Assembly: GCF_000559085.1 (NCBI RefSeq)
Contig: NZ_JALN02000001.1
Coordinates: forward strand, 3,224,001 to 3,288,000
DNA from: Mycolicibacterium aromaticivorans JS19b1 = JCM 16368
GTDB lineage: Bacteria; Actinomycetota; Actinomycetes; Mycobacteriales; Mycobacteriaceae
Length of the DNA: 64,000 bases
Reading direction: 5' to 3'
Shown here piece by piece: positions 1-8,372 of the stretch. Below the pieces are notes generated by a model, which worked only from the letters and a program-made list of their open reading frames with translations, was not told the origin of the DNA and did no database searches. Positions within the stretch are counted from its first letter, which is position 1. Every line of letters begins with the position of its first letter. Made by a program: the position numbers and the translations under genes.

Positions 1-1
1 C

Positions 2-1537
2 AAATGGATGGAGGACCGCAGCGAGAACCTGACCTCCACCGGATTCGCCCGGGACTACATCATGGTCGGGGAGATCGCGGCCACCAGCGACGGCAAGATC
101 CTGGCGATCCGTTCCTCGGTGCTCGCCGACCACGGTGCGTTCAATGGTGTTGCCGCACCGGTCAAGTACCCCGCAGGCTTCTTCGGGGTGTTCACCGGCA
201 GCTACGACATCGAAGCCGCGTACTGCCACATGACCGCGGTCTACACCAACAAGGCACCCGGCGGCGTGGCCTATGCGTGTTCGTTCCGCATCACCGAGGC
301 CGTGTACTTCGTCGAACGGCTGGTCGACTGCCTGGCATTCGAGCTGAAGATGGACCCGGCGCAGCTGCGACTGGCGAATCTGCTTCGTGCCGAGCAGTTT
401 CCGTACAAGTCGAAGACCGGTTGGTTGTACGACTCGGGTGACTACGAGGCGACCATGCGGCTGGCCATGGACATGATCGGCTATGACCAACTCCGTGCCG
501 AACAGGCCGAGAAGCGGGCCCGCGGCGAACTGATGGGCATCGGTATGTCGTTCTTCACCGAGGCGGTGGGCGCCGGGCCGCGCAAGGACATGGACATCCT
601 CGGCCTGGGCATGGCCGACGGGTGCGAACTGCGCATTCACCCGACCGGTAAAGCGGTGCTGCGACTTTCGGTTCAGACGCAGGGGCAGGGCCACGAGACG
701 ACCTTCGCCCAGATCGTCGCCGAGGAACTCGGCATTCCGCCGGACGACATCGAAGTGGTGCACGGCGACACCGATCAGACCCCGTTCGGTCTGGGCACGT
801 ACGGCAGCCGGTCCACCCCGGTGTCTGGTGCGGCAGCTGCCTTGGTGGCACGCAAGATTCGCGACAAGGCCAAGATCATCGCCTCCGGCATGCTCGAGGC
901 GTCGGTGGCAGACCTGGAATGGGACAAGGGCTCCTTCCGCATCAAGGGCGACCCGGCGGCGGCGGTGACCATCCAGGACATCGCGATGCGTGCGCACGGC
1001 GCGGGCGATCTGCCCGAAGGCCTCGAAGGCGGGCTGGATGCCGAAGTCTGCTACAACCCGGAGAACCTGACCTATCCGTACGGCGCGTACTTCTGCGTCG
1101 TCGACGTGGACCCCGGAACCGCTGTGGTGAAGGTTCGCCGATTCCTGGCGGTCGACGACTGCGGTACCCGGATCAATCCGATGATCATCGAAGGTCAGGT
1201 GCACGGCGGCATCGTCGACGGAATCGGTATGGCCCTGATGGAGATGATCGCCTTCGACGAGGAAGGCAACTGCCTGGGTGGCTCGCTGATGGACTACCTG
1301 ATCCCGACCGCGGTCGAAGTGCCGCACCTGGAGACCGGGCACACCGTCACGCCCTCGCCGCATCACCCGATCGGCGCCAAGGGGGTCGGCGAGTCTGCCA
1401 CCGTCGGTTCGCCGCCGGCAGTCGTCAACGCAGTGGTGGATGCCTTGGCACCCTTCGGTGTTCGCCATGCCGACATGCCCTTGACGCCGTCGCGGGTGTG
1501 GGAGGCCATGCAAGGCCGCGCGACCCCACCGATCTAG
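2..1537 (+). CDS. coxL: Aerobic CO dehydrogenase large subunit, 5'-truncated (form I CoxL)
   Basis: Molybdenum-binding large subunit of aerobic carbon monoxide dehydrogenase, which oxidises CO to CO2 and passes electrons to the respiratory chain. The reading frame is open from the left edge, so the N-terminal third or so is missing. The motif AYACSFR (bases 269-289) matches AYxCSFR, the form-I signature whose Cys binds the copper of the Mo-Cu site; form II enzymes carry AYRGAGR instead. The distal GAKGVGES motif carries the conserved active-site Glu of the xanthine oxidase family. It heads a run of cox accessory genes on the same strand. The alternative, another xanthine-dehydrogenase-type hydroxylase, is made unlikely by the CSFR motif and the neighbours. 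Confidence 0.93.
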   Translation, partial: KWMEDRSENLTSTGFARDYIMVGEIAATSDGKILAIRSSVLADHGAFNGVAAPVKYPAGFFGVFTGSYDIEAAYCHMTAVYTNKAPGGVAYACSFRITEAVYFVERLVDCLAFELKMDPAQLRLANLLRAEQFPYKSKTGWLYDSGDYEATMRLAMDMIGYDQLRAEQAEKRARGELMGIGMSFFTEAVGAGPRKDMDILGLGMADGCELRIHPTGKAVLRLSVQTQGQGHETTFAQIVAEELGIPPDDIEVVHGDTDQTPFGLGTYGSRSTPVSGAAAALVARKIRDKAKIIASGMLEASVADLEWDKGSFRIKGDPAAAVTIQDIAMRAHGAGDLPEGLEGGLDAEVCYNPENLTYPYGAYFCVVDVDPGTAVVKVRRFLAVDDCGTRINPMIIEGQVHGGIVDGIGMALMEMIAFDEEGNCLGGSLMDYLIPTAVEVPHLETGHTVTPSPHHPIGAKGVGESATVGSPPAVVNAVVDALAPFGVRHADMPLTPSRVWEAMQGRATPPI

Positions 1538-1543
1538 CCGAGA

Positions 1544-2419
1544 ATGCCGATGACCATCTCCGAGCGAGCCAGACAGCTGCTGTACGCGCGCACGCCCTTC
1601 GTGCATGCCACAGTGGTGCGCGCGCAGCCGCCGACGTCGGCCCGCGCCGGCGACGAGGCGATCCTGCTCGCCGACGGCACGATCGAAGGGTTCGTCGGCG
1701 GTGAATGCGCGCAGAACTCCGTGCGCAAGGCTGCTCTCGGCGCGCTGCAGGCCGGCGAAAGCGTGCTCCTGCGGGTGTTGCCCGACGGTGACGTCCACTT
1801 TCCCGACGCCCCGGGTGCCAGTGTGGTGGTCAACCCGTGCCTGTCCGGCGGAGCGCTGGAAATCTTTCTGACACCGCAGCTTCCGGCACCCATGGTGCAC
1901 ATCTGCGGCGCTGCGCCCATCGCCGAAGATCTGGCTCGGGTGTGCGGTGTGCTCGGCTACCAGGTTCGCCGTGACGATGTGCCGAACTTCGAGGGCGCCA
2001 CCGCCGTCGTCATCGCGACCCACGGCGGCGCCGAAGCCGAAACCATCCGCGCGGCACTCCGCGCCGGCGTCGGCTACGTCGGCCTGGTGGCCAGCCGCGT
2101 CCGGGGGGCGTCGGTGCTGGAATCTCTTGATCTCGACGATGCCGAGCGGGCCCGGGTGCACACACCTGTGGGGTTGCCCATCGGCGCCAAGACCTCCGCC
2201 GAGATCGCGGTGTCGATTGCCGCGGAGGTGATCGCCGGTATCCGCCGCGACGGGCTGCCGGTGTCACCGCGGCAGGACCGACCGACCACCGTCGTCGACC
2301 CGGTGTGCGGGATGACGGTTGCCGTCCAGCCGGATACACCGCACCTGCAGATCGGGGACCAGGACTACTGGTTCTGCTGCCCACGCTGTCGGAGCAGTTT
2401 CGCGGCTGGGCAGGCATGA
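1544..2419 (+). CDS. XdhC/CoxF-type molybdoenzyme maturation factor with C-terminal YHS domain
   Basis: 291 aa. The N-terminal part resembles the XdhC/CoxI domain (ADGTIEGFVGGECA region), followed by a Rossmann-type second domain (VHICGAAPIAEDLARV, later GYVGLVASR and GLPIGAKTSAEIA), the layout of XdhC proteins that deliver or sulphurate the molybdenum cofactor. About 42 residues at the C terminus (from residue 250) form a YHS-type metal-binding domain with DPVCGM and FCCPRC, which could hold or sense a metal such as copper. The start is 6 bp after coxL; an ATG two codons later is an alternative. It lies between coxL and coxD, so a role in assembling the CO dehydrogenase Mo-Cu centre is the natural inference. 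Confidence 0.85.
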   Translation: MPMTISERARQLLYARTPFVHATVVRAQPPTSARAGDEAILLADGTIEGFVGGECAQNSVRKAALGALQAGESVLLRVLPDGDVHFPDAPGASVVVNPCLSGGALEIFLTPQLPAPMVHICGAAPIAEDLARVCGVLGYQVRRDDVPNFEGATAVVIATHGGAEAETIRAALRAGVGYVGLVASRVRGASVLESLDLDDAERARVHTPVGLPIGAKTSAEIAVSIAAEVIAGIRRDGLPVSPRQDRPTTVVDPVCGMTVAVQPDTPHLQIGDQDYWFCCPRCRSSFAAGQA

Positions 2420-3297
2420 GGTTCACCGGCACCGACAACGTCGTCCGTCGTTTCGACGAACACGGCTATCTGCTCGACGACGGCACCGCCTCGGCGTTCT
2501 ACCTCGCCGCTGCACTGAACCGACCGCTGCTCCTCGAGGGCGAGCCCGGAGTCGGAAAAACCACAGCCGCGAAAGCCCTTGCAGCCGTGCTGAATACGTC
2601 ACTGATTCGATTGCAGTGTTATGAGGGCCTGACGGCGGCCGAGGCGCTCTACGACTGGAACTACCAGCGACAGCTGCTCGCCATCAAACTCGCGGAATCC
2701 CGCGGAGCGGCAATCGAAGAATCCGATCTCTACAGCGAGGCCTATCTGGTGGACCGGCCGATCCTGGCCTGCGTCCGCCATCGGGGCCAGGCCCCACCGG
2801 TGCTGTTGATCGACGAAATCGACCGTGCTGACGACGAATTCGAGGCCCTGCTGCTGGAATTCCTCGGCGAATCCGCAGTGACGGTCCCCGAACTCGGCAC
2901 GTTCGTGGCCCAGCAGCCGCCGGTGACGGTGCTCACCTCCAATCGCAGCCGCGATCTGCACGATGCATTGCGTCGGCGTTGCCTGTACCACTGGATCGAC
3001 TATCCCCAGCCGGCCCGGGCAGCAGCCATCGTGCGCCGAAGCGTCCCCGGCGCGACCGAGCCTCTGATCGAGCACGCCACCCAATTCGTCGGCAGGGCCA
3101 GAGAGCTGGATCTGGACAAGCCACCCGGGGTCGCCGAGACCATCGACTGGGTGGCCGCGCTGGTCATCCTGGGGGTCGGCGATCTGGTGGACCCAACCGC
3201 CCTGGCAGGCTTGAGCACACTGGCGAAGACCCCCGACGACAGCGCAGCACTGCGCGATGCGTTCAACGAGTACCGCGGCCAGCTGGCCACCGGATGA
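2416..3297 (+). CDS. coxD: MoxR-family AAA+ ATPase, CoxD-like
   Basis: 293 aa. Walker A GEPGVGKT lies at residues 42-49 and Walker B is VLLIDEIDRAD. MoxR/CoxD ATPases are chaperones that remodel the CO dehydrogenase active site (insertion of sulphur and copper), usually with a VWA partner. The ATG overlaps the TGA of the upstream gene as ATGA (2416-2419), implying translational coupling; a longer frame opening upstream at 2305 is rejected because it would run through the YHS domain of the preceding gene. The VWA partner is two genes downstream. Confidence 0.9.
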   Translation: MRFTGTDNVVRRFDEHGYLLDDGTASAFYLAAALNRPLLLEGEPGVGKTTAAKALAAVLNTSLIRLQCYEGLTAAEALYDWNYQRQLLAIKLAESRGAAIEESDLYSEAYLVDRPILACVRHRGQAPPVLLIDEIDRADDEFEALLLEFLGESAVTVPELGTFVAQQPPVTVLTSNRSRDLHDALRRRCLYHWIDYPQPARAAAIVRRSVPGATEPLIEHATQFVGRARELDLDKPPGVAETIDWVAALVILGVGDLVDPTALAGLSTLAKTPDDSAALRDAFNEYRGQLATG

Positions 3298-3306
3298 GGA
3301 GAGTCC

Positions 3307-3987
3307 ATGAAGATCGACAACGAGTTCACCGTCAGCGTCCCGATCGCGCAGGCCTGGGAGGTCCTCAGCGACATGGAGCAGGTGGTCCCGTTGATGCCGG
3401 GTGCCCAGCTCACCGGGCGTGAGGGCGAGGATTTCCTCGGCAAGGTCAAGGTCAAGGTCGGCCCGGTGACCAGCGAGTTCAGCGGCAAGGCCCATTTCGT
3501 CGAGCGCGACGCGGCCCAGCACCGCGCTGTCGTCGACGGCCGCGGTAAAGAAGCCCGCGGCACGGGCAATGCCGCCGCCACCGTCGTCCTGCAGCTGCAC
3601 GAGTCCGGTGACCACACCCGGGTGACCGTCGAAACCGACCTGAAGATCGTCGGCAAGCTGGCTCAGTTCGGTAGCAGCATGCTCCAGCAGGTATCGGAGA
3701 AACTGCTCGGCCAGTTCGTCGACTCGCTGGAGGCCAAGCTGGTCGCCGGTGAAGGCGAGTCGGCCGCGGCGAGCGTCGTGGAAACCCCGGCTACCCCGGG
3801 TGCGCAGGCTCTCGGCGCCCCGGCCGCCACCGCGACACCACGGGTCGCCCCTGCTGCCGAACCCGAGCCCATCGACCTGCTCCAGTTGGCCGGCGGCACG
3901 TCGGTCACCAAGTACGCGGCGGCCGCTGTCGCTGCTCTGGTGCTGCTGATCCTCGTCGTCGTCCTGCGCCGGCGGCACACCGAGTGA
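3307..3987 (+). CDS. coxG: CoxG-like SRPBCC protein with C-terminal membrane anchor
   Basis: 226 aa. Residues 1 to about 145 read as the CoxG/SRPBCC fold (starts MKIDNEFTVSVP, contains GKVKVKVGPV and VETDLKIVGKLAQFG). A Pro/Ala-rich linker follows, and a single hydrophobic segment near 198-220 ends in RRRHTE, so the protein is probably tail-anchored in the cytoplasmic membrane. CoxG is thought to recruit CO dehydrogenase to the membrane and deliver quinone. A good Shine-Dalgarno (GAGGAGAG) precedes the ATG, and its stop overlaps the next gene start as GTGA. Confidence 0.88.
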   Translation: MKIDNEFTVSVPIAQAWEVLSDMEQVVPLMPGAQLTGREGEDFLGKVKVKVGPVTSEFSGKAHFVERDAAQHRAVVDGRGKEARGTGNAAATVVLQLHESGDHTRVTVETDLKIVGKLAQFGSSMLQQVSEKLLGQFVDSLEAKLVAGEGESAAASVVETPATPGAQALGAPAATATPRVAPAAEPEPIDLLQLAGGTSVTKYAAAAVAALVLLILVVVLRRRHTE

Positions 3988-5228
3988 CCACCCCCGCGCT
4001 GCTGCGCGGAGTCGACCTGGCCGCGTTCGCGGCCGCACTGGTCGCCCGCCTGCGCGCCGGTGGTGTGACGGTCGCGGCCAGCGGCCCCGCCGCCTTCGTC
4101 GCCGCCATGCGTGAGCTGGTTCCGACGTCGCGGACCCAGCTCTACTGGGCAGCCCGCCTGACCCTGGTGAACCGCGTCGAAGACCTTCCGCCTTTCGATG
4201 CCGTCTTCGAGGCGGTGTTCGCCGACGCCGTCCTGCCCGTCGATCCGGTGAGTCTGCGAGCGCAACGAGGGGCGACCGCCACCCCTGTTCCTGCGGCCGG
4301 TCACCGCGACGACACTGGTCCCCACGCCGAGGGATTGCCGTGGGCGACCCGACCGCCGTCGCTACGGGGTGCCGAGCCGGTGGGTGACGCTGCCCCGATT
4401 CCCGACGTGTTGCCCAGCCGGATCGTGGCGCGTGCGGAGGAGCCGTTCGAGACGTTCGACGAGGCCGACCTGCGCGCGATCGGGACCTGGTTGGAGCGCG
4501 CGCTCACGGCCTGGCCGACGCGGCGAACTCTGCGCACCGAATCGAGTCGGCACGGCAAGCGCATCGATCTTCGCGCCACCATGCGCGCCTGCCGCAGCAC
4601 CGGGTGGGAGCCCGTGGTGCTGGCCAGGACGCGGCCGCGCCGCAGGCGACGCCGATTGGTGTTGGTCTGCGACGTCAGCCGGTCGATGCAGCCGTATGCG
4701 GCGATCTATCTGCATCTGATGCGGGCGGCGGCGTTGCGTCAGGCGGGCTTTCACCCCGAGGTTTTCGCGTTCTCGACGACGCTGACCAGGCTGACTGCGG
4801 TCTTGGCCCATCGCGCCCCCGAGGTCGCGCTGGCCAAAGCGAACGCCAAGGTCACCGATCGATACGGGGGCACCCAGCTGGGCCGCTCTATCGCGGACCT
4901 GCTGGCGCCACCCCACGGTGCCGCCCTGCGCGGCGCGGTGGTGATGATTGCCTCCGACGGCTGGGGCGCCGATGCGCCCGAGGTCGTCGACCAAGCATTG
5001 GCGCGGCTCAAGCGCCGTGCGGCGCAGCTGATCTGGCTCAACCCGCGGGCGGCGGCACCGGGCTTTCAGCCCCTCGCCGGCTCGATGGCCGCCGCGTTGC
5101 CGTACTGCGACGTCTTCCTGCCGGCGAACTCACTGGCCGGCATTGAGGAGCTTTTCGCGGCGCTGGCCGCTGTGGAAAATCGGAGCGGGTTTACGGGACG
5201 GCTTTGTCCTGCGGTGCGGCGACCATGA
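3984..5228 (+). CDS. coxE: VWA-domain protein, CoxE-like
   Basis: 414 aa. The C-terminal half carries a von Willebrand A domain with the MIDAS motif DVSRSM (bases about 4669-4686) following VLV, typical of CoxE proteins that pair with the MoxR ATPase CoxD during maturation of CO dehydrogenase. The GTG start overlaps the coxG stop (GTGA, 3984-3987). The extreme 3' end overlaps by 38 bp the end of a convergent small gene (5191-5439), so the last dozen codons may be poorly conserved. Last gene of the cox run in this window. Confidence 0.87.
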   Translation: MTTPALLRGVDLAAFAAALVARLRAGGVTVAASGPAAFVAAMRELVPTSRTQLYWAARLTLVNRVEDLPPFDAVFEAVFADAVLPVDPVSLRAQRGATATPVPAAGHRDDTGPHAEGLPWATRPPSLRGAEPVGDAAPIPDVLPSRIVARAEEPFETFDEADLRAIGTWLERALTAWPTRRTLRTESSRHGKRIDLRATMRACRSTGWEPVVLARTRPRRRRRRLVLVCDVSRSMQPYAAIYLHLMRAAALRQAGFHPEVFAFSTTLTRLTAVLAHRAPEVALAKANAKVTDRYGGTQLGRSIADLLAPPHGAALRGAVVMIASDGWGADAPEVVDQALARLKRRAAQLIWLNPRAAAPGFQPLAGSMAAALPYCDVFLPANSLAGIEELFAALAAVENRSGFTGRLCPAVRRP

Positions 5229-5439
5229 TCGGGCCGCTCATGGTCCCGTCGACGGCCGACTTGTAGTCGCCCTGGGTGCCATCGGCGTCGATCTTGGCGC
5301 CGCCGGCACCGCTGTCGCCGTCCTGCACGGCAAACGTTGTAGTGGGGCTGCCGGCCGACGCGACGCCGATCCCGCCGAAGAGTGCGGCCATGCCGATGCC
5401 CGCCGAAGCTAGGAGTCCACTGAAGATGATCTTGACCAT
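5191..5439 (-). CDS. Small secreted protein, function unknown
   Basis: 82 aa. An N-terminal signal peptide is visible: MVKII, then a hydrophobic stretch, then GVASAG with a likely cleavage near residue 29. The mature part is about 50 residues, acidic and Gly/Asp-rich, without cysteines. The ATG is preceded by AAAGG about 9 nt upstream, supporting a real start. The 3' end lies within the 3' end of the convergent coxE-like gene (38-bp overlap). No family recognised; mycobacteria encode many such small exported proteins. Confidence 0.7.
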   Translation of the reverse strand: MVKIIFSGLLASAGIGMAALFGGIGVASAGSPTTTFAVQDGDSGAGGAKIDADGTQGDYKSAVDGTMSGPIMVAAPQDKAVP

Positions 5440-5665
5440 TTGCTGTGACCTTTCATGCGATCAGCGCAAACTAACGGGCATTGCTGTGAGAATCGCTGTG
5501 CAGAAGCTGGGAGTCCGCTTGGGCGCCAGCCGCGAGCGCCCCCCGAGCTGCGACGAGGGACCTTTGTCAGCAATGCGGAGGACATTGGCTGACCACCACG
5601 GCAAATAGGCGCGACGGGCGTGTGCCGGCCCCCGGGCCTGCGCCGCGATCTAGGCTCCGACGCGC

Positions 5666-6343
5666 CTACGACTCGGCAACCGGGTCGGCCGCTTTGGAGG
5701 ATCTGCGGCGCTTGTACCACTCCCAGATCATCGGGCTGATCGACGCGACCGCGATGAGGATGAAGATCGGTTCCAGGAGCTTCTGGATGATCGCGAACTG
5801 CCCGAGCCCGTAGCCGAGCAGCGTCAGGCCGACGCCCCAGAGCACCGCACCGATGACGTTGTAGAGCGTGAAGACCGTGTACTTCATCTTCGCCGCGCCT
5901 GCGGTGATCGGGGCCAGGGTGCGCACGATGGGTACGAAACGAGCGAGCACGATCGCGAACGGCCCGCGCTGCTCGAAGAAGAGATGCGCTTCGTCGAGGT
6001 AGCGCTGCTTGAGGATCCGCGCGTTCGGTTTGAACATGGCGGTGCCCAAGAAGCGGCCGACGACGTAGCCTACCTGGCCGCCGAGTACGGCGGCGAGGGG
6101 GATGAACAGCAGCAGCTGCCACAGCTGGAAGTCGGCGTTGACGTCGGCGCCCTGTGCGGCGGTCCCGGCGGCGAGCATGCCCGCCACGAACAGCAGGGTG
6201 TCGCCGGGCAGCACGGGGAAGAGCACGCCGGACTCGATGAAGACGACGACCAGGATGCCGACCAGAGCCCAGGTGCCGAACTGCTCGATCAGCTTCAGCG
6301 GGTCGAGGAAGTCGGGCATGAGCGCCAGGGTGGTGGTGGTCAC
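5666..6343 (-). CDS. DedA-family membrane protein
   Basis: About 225 aa. The sequence has the DedA/SNARE-associated pattern: a re-entrant-type segment with FIESGVLFPVLPGD near the N terminus, later RFVPIVRTLAPITAG, and several hydrophobic helices, ending in a basic tail (YKRRRSS). DedA proteins act in lipid (undecaprenyl phosphate or phospholipid) flipping and membrane homeostasis. The start is uncertain: GTG at 6343 gives a family-like length; a GTG at 6379 would add 12 residues and ATG 6319 would remove eight. Divergent from fba, as in M. tuberculosis (Rv0364/Rv0363c, recalled). Confidence 0.85.
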   Translation of the reverse strand: MTTTTLALMPDFLDPLKLIEQFGTWALVGILVVVFIESGVLFPVLPGDTLLFVAGMLAAGTAAQGADVNADFQLWQLLLFIPLAAVLGGQVGYVVGRFLGTAMFKPNARILKQRYLDEAHLFFEQRGPFAIVLARFVPIVRTLAPITAGAAKMKYTVFTLYNVIGAVLWGVGLTLLGYGLGQFAIIQKLLEPIFILIAVASISPMIWEWYKRRRSSKAADPVAES

Positions 6344-6411
6344 GAGGCCCAAGGGTACCGGTGACCGCCGAGACGTCACTGTCAGCGACCTGTGCCAGTC
6401 GATCGGCTTCT

Positions 6412-6420
6412 TGTCATACT
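6412..6420 (+). promoter_or_regulatory. Candidate extended -10 promoter of fba
   Basis: TGTCATACT has an extended -10 layout (TGN followed by CATACT at 6415-6420). Transcription would start near 6427, leaving a leader of about 28 nt with the GGAAGGAAG ribosome site of fba. No convincing -35 is seen at 17 bp. Assigned by eye. Confidence 0.35.
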
Positions 6421-6454
6421 GACCTCGTCAGCCGGACAGTCGGAAGGAAGTGCC

Positions 6455-7492
6455 ATGCCCATCGCCACGCCCGAGGTCTACGCCGAGATGCTGGGCCGCG
6501 CCAAGGAGCACTCGTTCGCGTTCCCGGCAATCAACTGCGTGGGTTCGGAGAGCATCAACGCGGCGATCAAGGGCTTCGCCGACGCCGGCAGTGACGGCAT
6601 CATCCAATTCTCTACCGGCGGAGCTGAATTCGGGTCCGGGCTCGGTGTCAAGGACATGGTCACCGGCGCGGTGGCCCTCGCTGAGTTCGCCCACGTCGTC
6701 GCCGCCAAGTACCCGATCACGGTCGCGTTGCACACCGACCACTGCCCCAAGGACAAGCTCGACGGCCTGGTTCGTCCGCTGCTCGCGATCTCCGCAGAAC
6801 GCGTCGGCAAGGGGCAGAACCCGTTGTTCCAGTCGCACATGTGGGACGGCTCGGCGGTCCCGATCGACGAGAACCTGTCGATCGCGCAGGAACTGCTCAA
6901 GCAGGCCGCCGCCGCCAAGATCATCCTTGAGATCGAGATCGGTGTGGTGGGCGGTGAAGAGGACGGCGTCGAGGCCGAGATCAACGAGAAGCTGTACACC
7001 TCGCCGGAGGACTTCGAGAAGACCATCGAGGCGCTCGGCGCCGGTGAACAGGGCAAGTACCTGCTGGCCGCGACATTCGGCAACGTGCACGGCGTCTACA
7101 AGCCGGGCAACGTGGTGCTCAAGCCCGAGGTACTGGCCGAGGGCCAGCGGGTGGCCTCGGCCAAGCTCGGTCTGCCCGAGGGGTCCAAGCCGTTCGACTT
7201 CGTCTTCCACGGCGGCTCGGGTTCGCTGAAGTCCGATATCGAGGATTCACTGAAGTACGGCGTGGTCAAGATGAACGTCGACACCGACACCCAGTACGCC
7301 TTCACCCGCCCGCTGGCCGCGCACATGTTCACCAACTACGACGGGGTGCTCAAGATCGACGGTGAGGTGGGCAATAAAAAGGTCTACGACCCGCGCAGCT
7401 ACCTCAAGAAGGCCGAGGCTTCGATGGCCGAGCGCGTCGTCGAAGCATGCAACGACCTGCACAGCGCCGGCCGGTCCGTGTCAGCCGGCTAG
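6455..7492 (+). CDS. fba: Fructose-bisphosphate aldolase, class II
   Basis: 345 aa, the length expected for the mycobacterial enzyme (344 in M. tuberculosis, recalled). It cleaves fructose 1,6-bisphosphate into dihydroxyacetone phosphate and glyceraldehyde 3-phosphate in glycolysis and the reverse in gluconeogenesis; cytoplasmic, zinc-dependent. Zinc/catalytic residues show in ALHTDHCPKDK (H93, D95, H96), IEIGVVGGEEDG, and the phosphate-binding FHGGSGS. The ATG at 6455 sits behind GGAAGGAAG and gives the canonical MPIATPEVYAEML start; the frame opens earlier at 6392 but those 21 residues have no counterpart. Confidence 0.98.
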   Translation: MPIATPEVYAEMLGRAKEHSFAFPAINCVGSESINAAIKGFADAGSDGIIQFSTGGAEFGSGLGVKDMVTGAVALAEFAHVVAAKYPITVALHTDHCPKDKLDGLVRPLLAISAERVGKGQNPLFQSHMWDGSAVPIDENLSIAQELLKQAAAAKIILEIEIGVVGGEEDGVEAEINEKLYTSPEDFEKTIEALGAGEQGKYLLAATFGNVHGVYKPGNVVLKPEVLAEGQRVASAKLGLPEGSKPFDFVFHGGSGSLKSDIEDSLKYGVVKMNVDTDTQYAFTRPLAAHMFTNYDGVLKIDGEVGNKKVYDPRSYLKKAEASMAERVVEACNDLHSAGRSVSAG

Positions 7493-7494
7493 TA

Positions 7495-7548
7495 GTGATT
7501 TCGGCGCGTTTTCCGTTCGTTCAGCGGCGGTTAGCGCACCGGAATCAC
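7495..7548. terminator. Candidate bidirectional terminator hairpin
   Basis: Imperfect inverted repeat GTGATTTCGG (7495-7504) and CCGGAATCAC (7539-7548), nine of ten pairs, fills the space between the convergent stops of fba and the membrane gene at 7549. The 34-nt loop can fold further. There is no T-tract, which is common for mycobacterial terminators. Confidence 0.4.
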
Positions 7549-8280
7549 TCAGGACGCCTGGCAGATCTTCCACTGGTTGTCGCGGAACTGCAGGTCGAAA
7601 CTGCGGGTCGATCGCGTCGACGGGTCGAACGCCATGAACGACGTGACGTTGGCCTCGGCGTGGTCGCCGTTGACGACGATCTCGTCGATGCTGGCCACCA
7701 CCGGGTACTGCCGGGCCGCGGCCACCCGCGCGTGGGTGTCCGACCAGGCTGCGTCGTCGTACTTGACGTAGCTGTCCCTGGTCTGGCCGCAGGTGATACC
7801 GCGCAGGGCGGCCAGGTCGCCGTTCTGCACGGCGGTGTCGAAGTTCTGGATGGTCGCGCGGACCATGTTCTCCTGCGACGCCTTTGCCGAGTCGTTGCGG
7901 GTGAGCAGGACGGTGACGAGCACCGCGATCGCGGCCAGCGCGGCGATCACCGCGATCACCGCGAGCACGAAAGCCCAGCTGCGCCTGCGGGTCGCCGGCG
8001 GGCGCGGCGGGATGGCCTGCGGGCCCGTCCGGGGCGGCCCCGACGCCGGGAAGACTTCGGTCGGCGTGGAGAAGATCTCGGTTTCCGGATCGGGCTCGCG
8101 ATGGATGATCTGCGTCGACCCCGCATCGAATCCTGGTGCGGTGAAACGACGTTCGGCCGGCGGCTCGGTGGCCCTGAACACCTCGGTGGCCGGGTCGGTC
8201 TCCTGAGGAGCCTGCTCGTCGCCGGCGGGCGCGACGGGTCCGGTGACCTCGTCGTGGTCGGGCCCGGATGGGTTCGACAT
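7549..8280 (-). CDS. Conserved single-pass membrane protein with NTF2-like extracytoplasmic domain
   Basis: 243 aa. The N-terminal ~105 residues are acidic, Pro/Thr-rich and cytoplasmic; a basic stop (PATRRRSW) precedes one hydrophobic helix (AFVLAVIAVIAALAAIAVLV); the remaining ~110 residues look like the DUF4878/lumazine-binding-like fold with a C-terminal QFRDNQWKICQAS. It corresponds by position to M. tuberculosis Rv0361 (recalled), a conserved membrane protein of unknown function. The ATG at 8280 follows an AGGAGGA ribosome site 11 nt upstream; a longer in-frame opening to 8379 is rejected on that ground. Confidence 0.82.
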   Translation of the reverse strand: MSNPSGPDHDEVTGPVAPAGDEQAPQETDPATEVFRATEPPAERRFTAPGFDAGSTQIIHREPDPETEIFSTPTEVFPASGPPRTGPQAIPPRPPATRRRSWAFVLAVIAVIAALAAIAVLVTVLLTRNDSAKASQENMVRATIQNFDTAVQNGDLAALRGITCGQTRDSYVKYDDAAWSDTHARVAAARQYPVVASIDEIVVNGDHAEANVTSFMAFDPSTRSTRSFDLQFRDNQWKICQAS

Positions 8281-8372
8281 GTGGTGCTGCCGTCCTCCTG
8301 AAGTACTGGTGCTTCTGACCCTAACCGTTGGGTCCGGCCATCGGCGGGCGGCGGCACCGGCACAATAGGGCA

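Noticed and set aside
2599..4038. 479-codon minus-strand frame across coxD and coxG
   Set aside because: Translation is Gln/Asp/Arg-biased shadow sequence with no domains; the plus-strand genes have Walker motifs and coupled starts.
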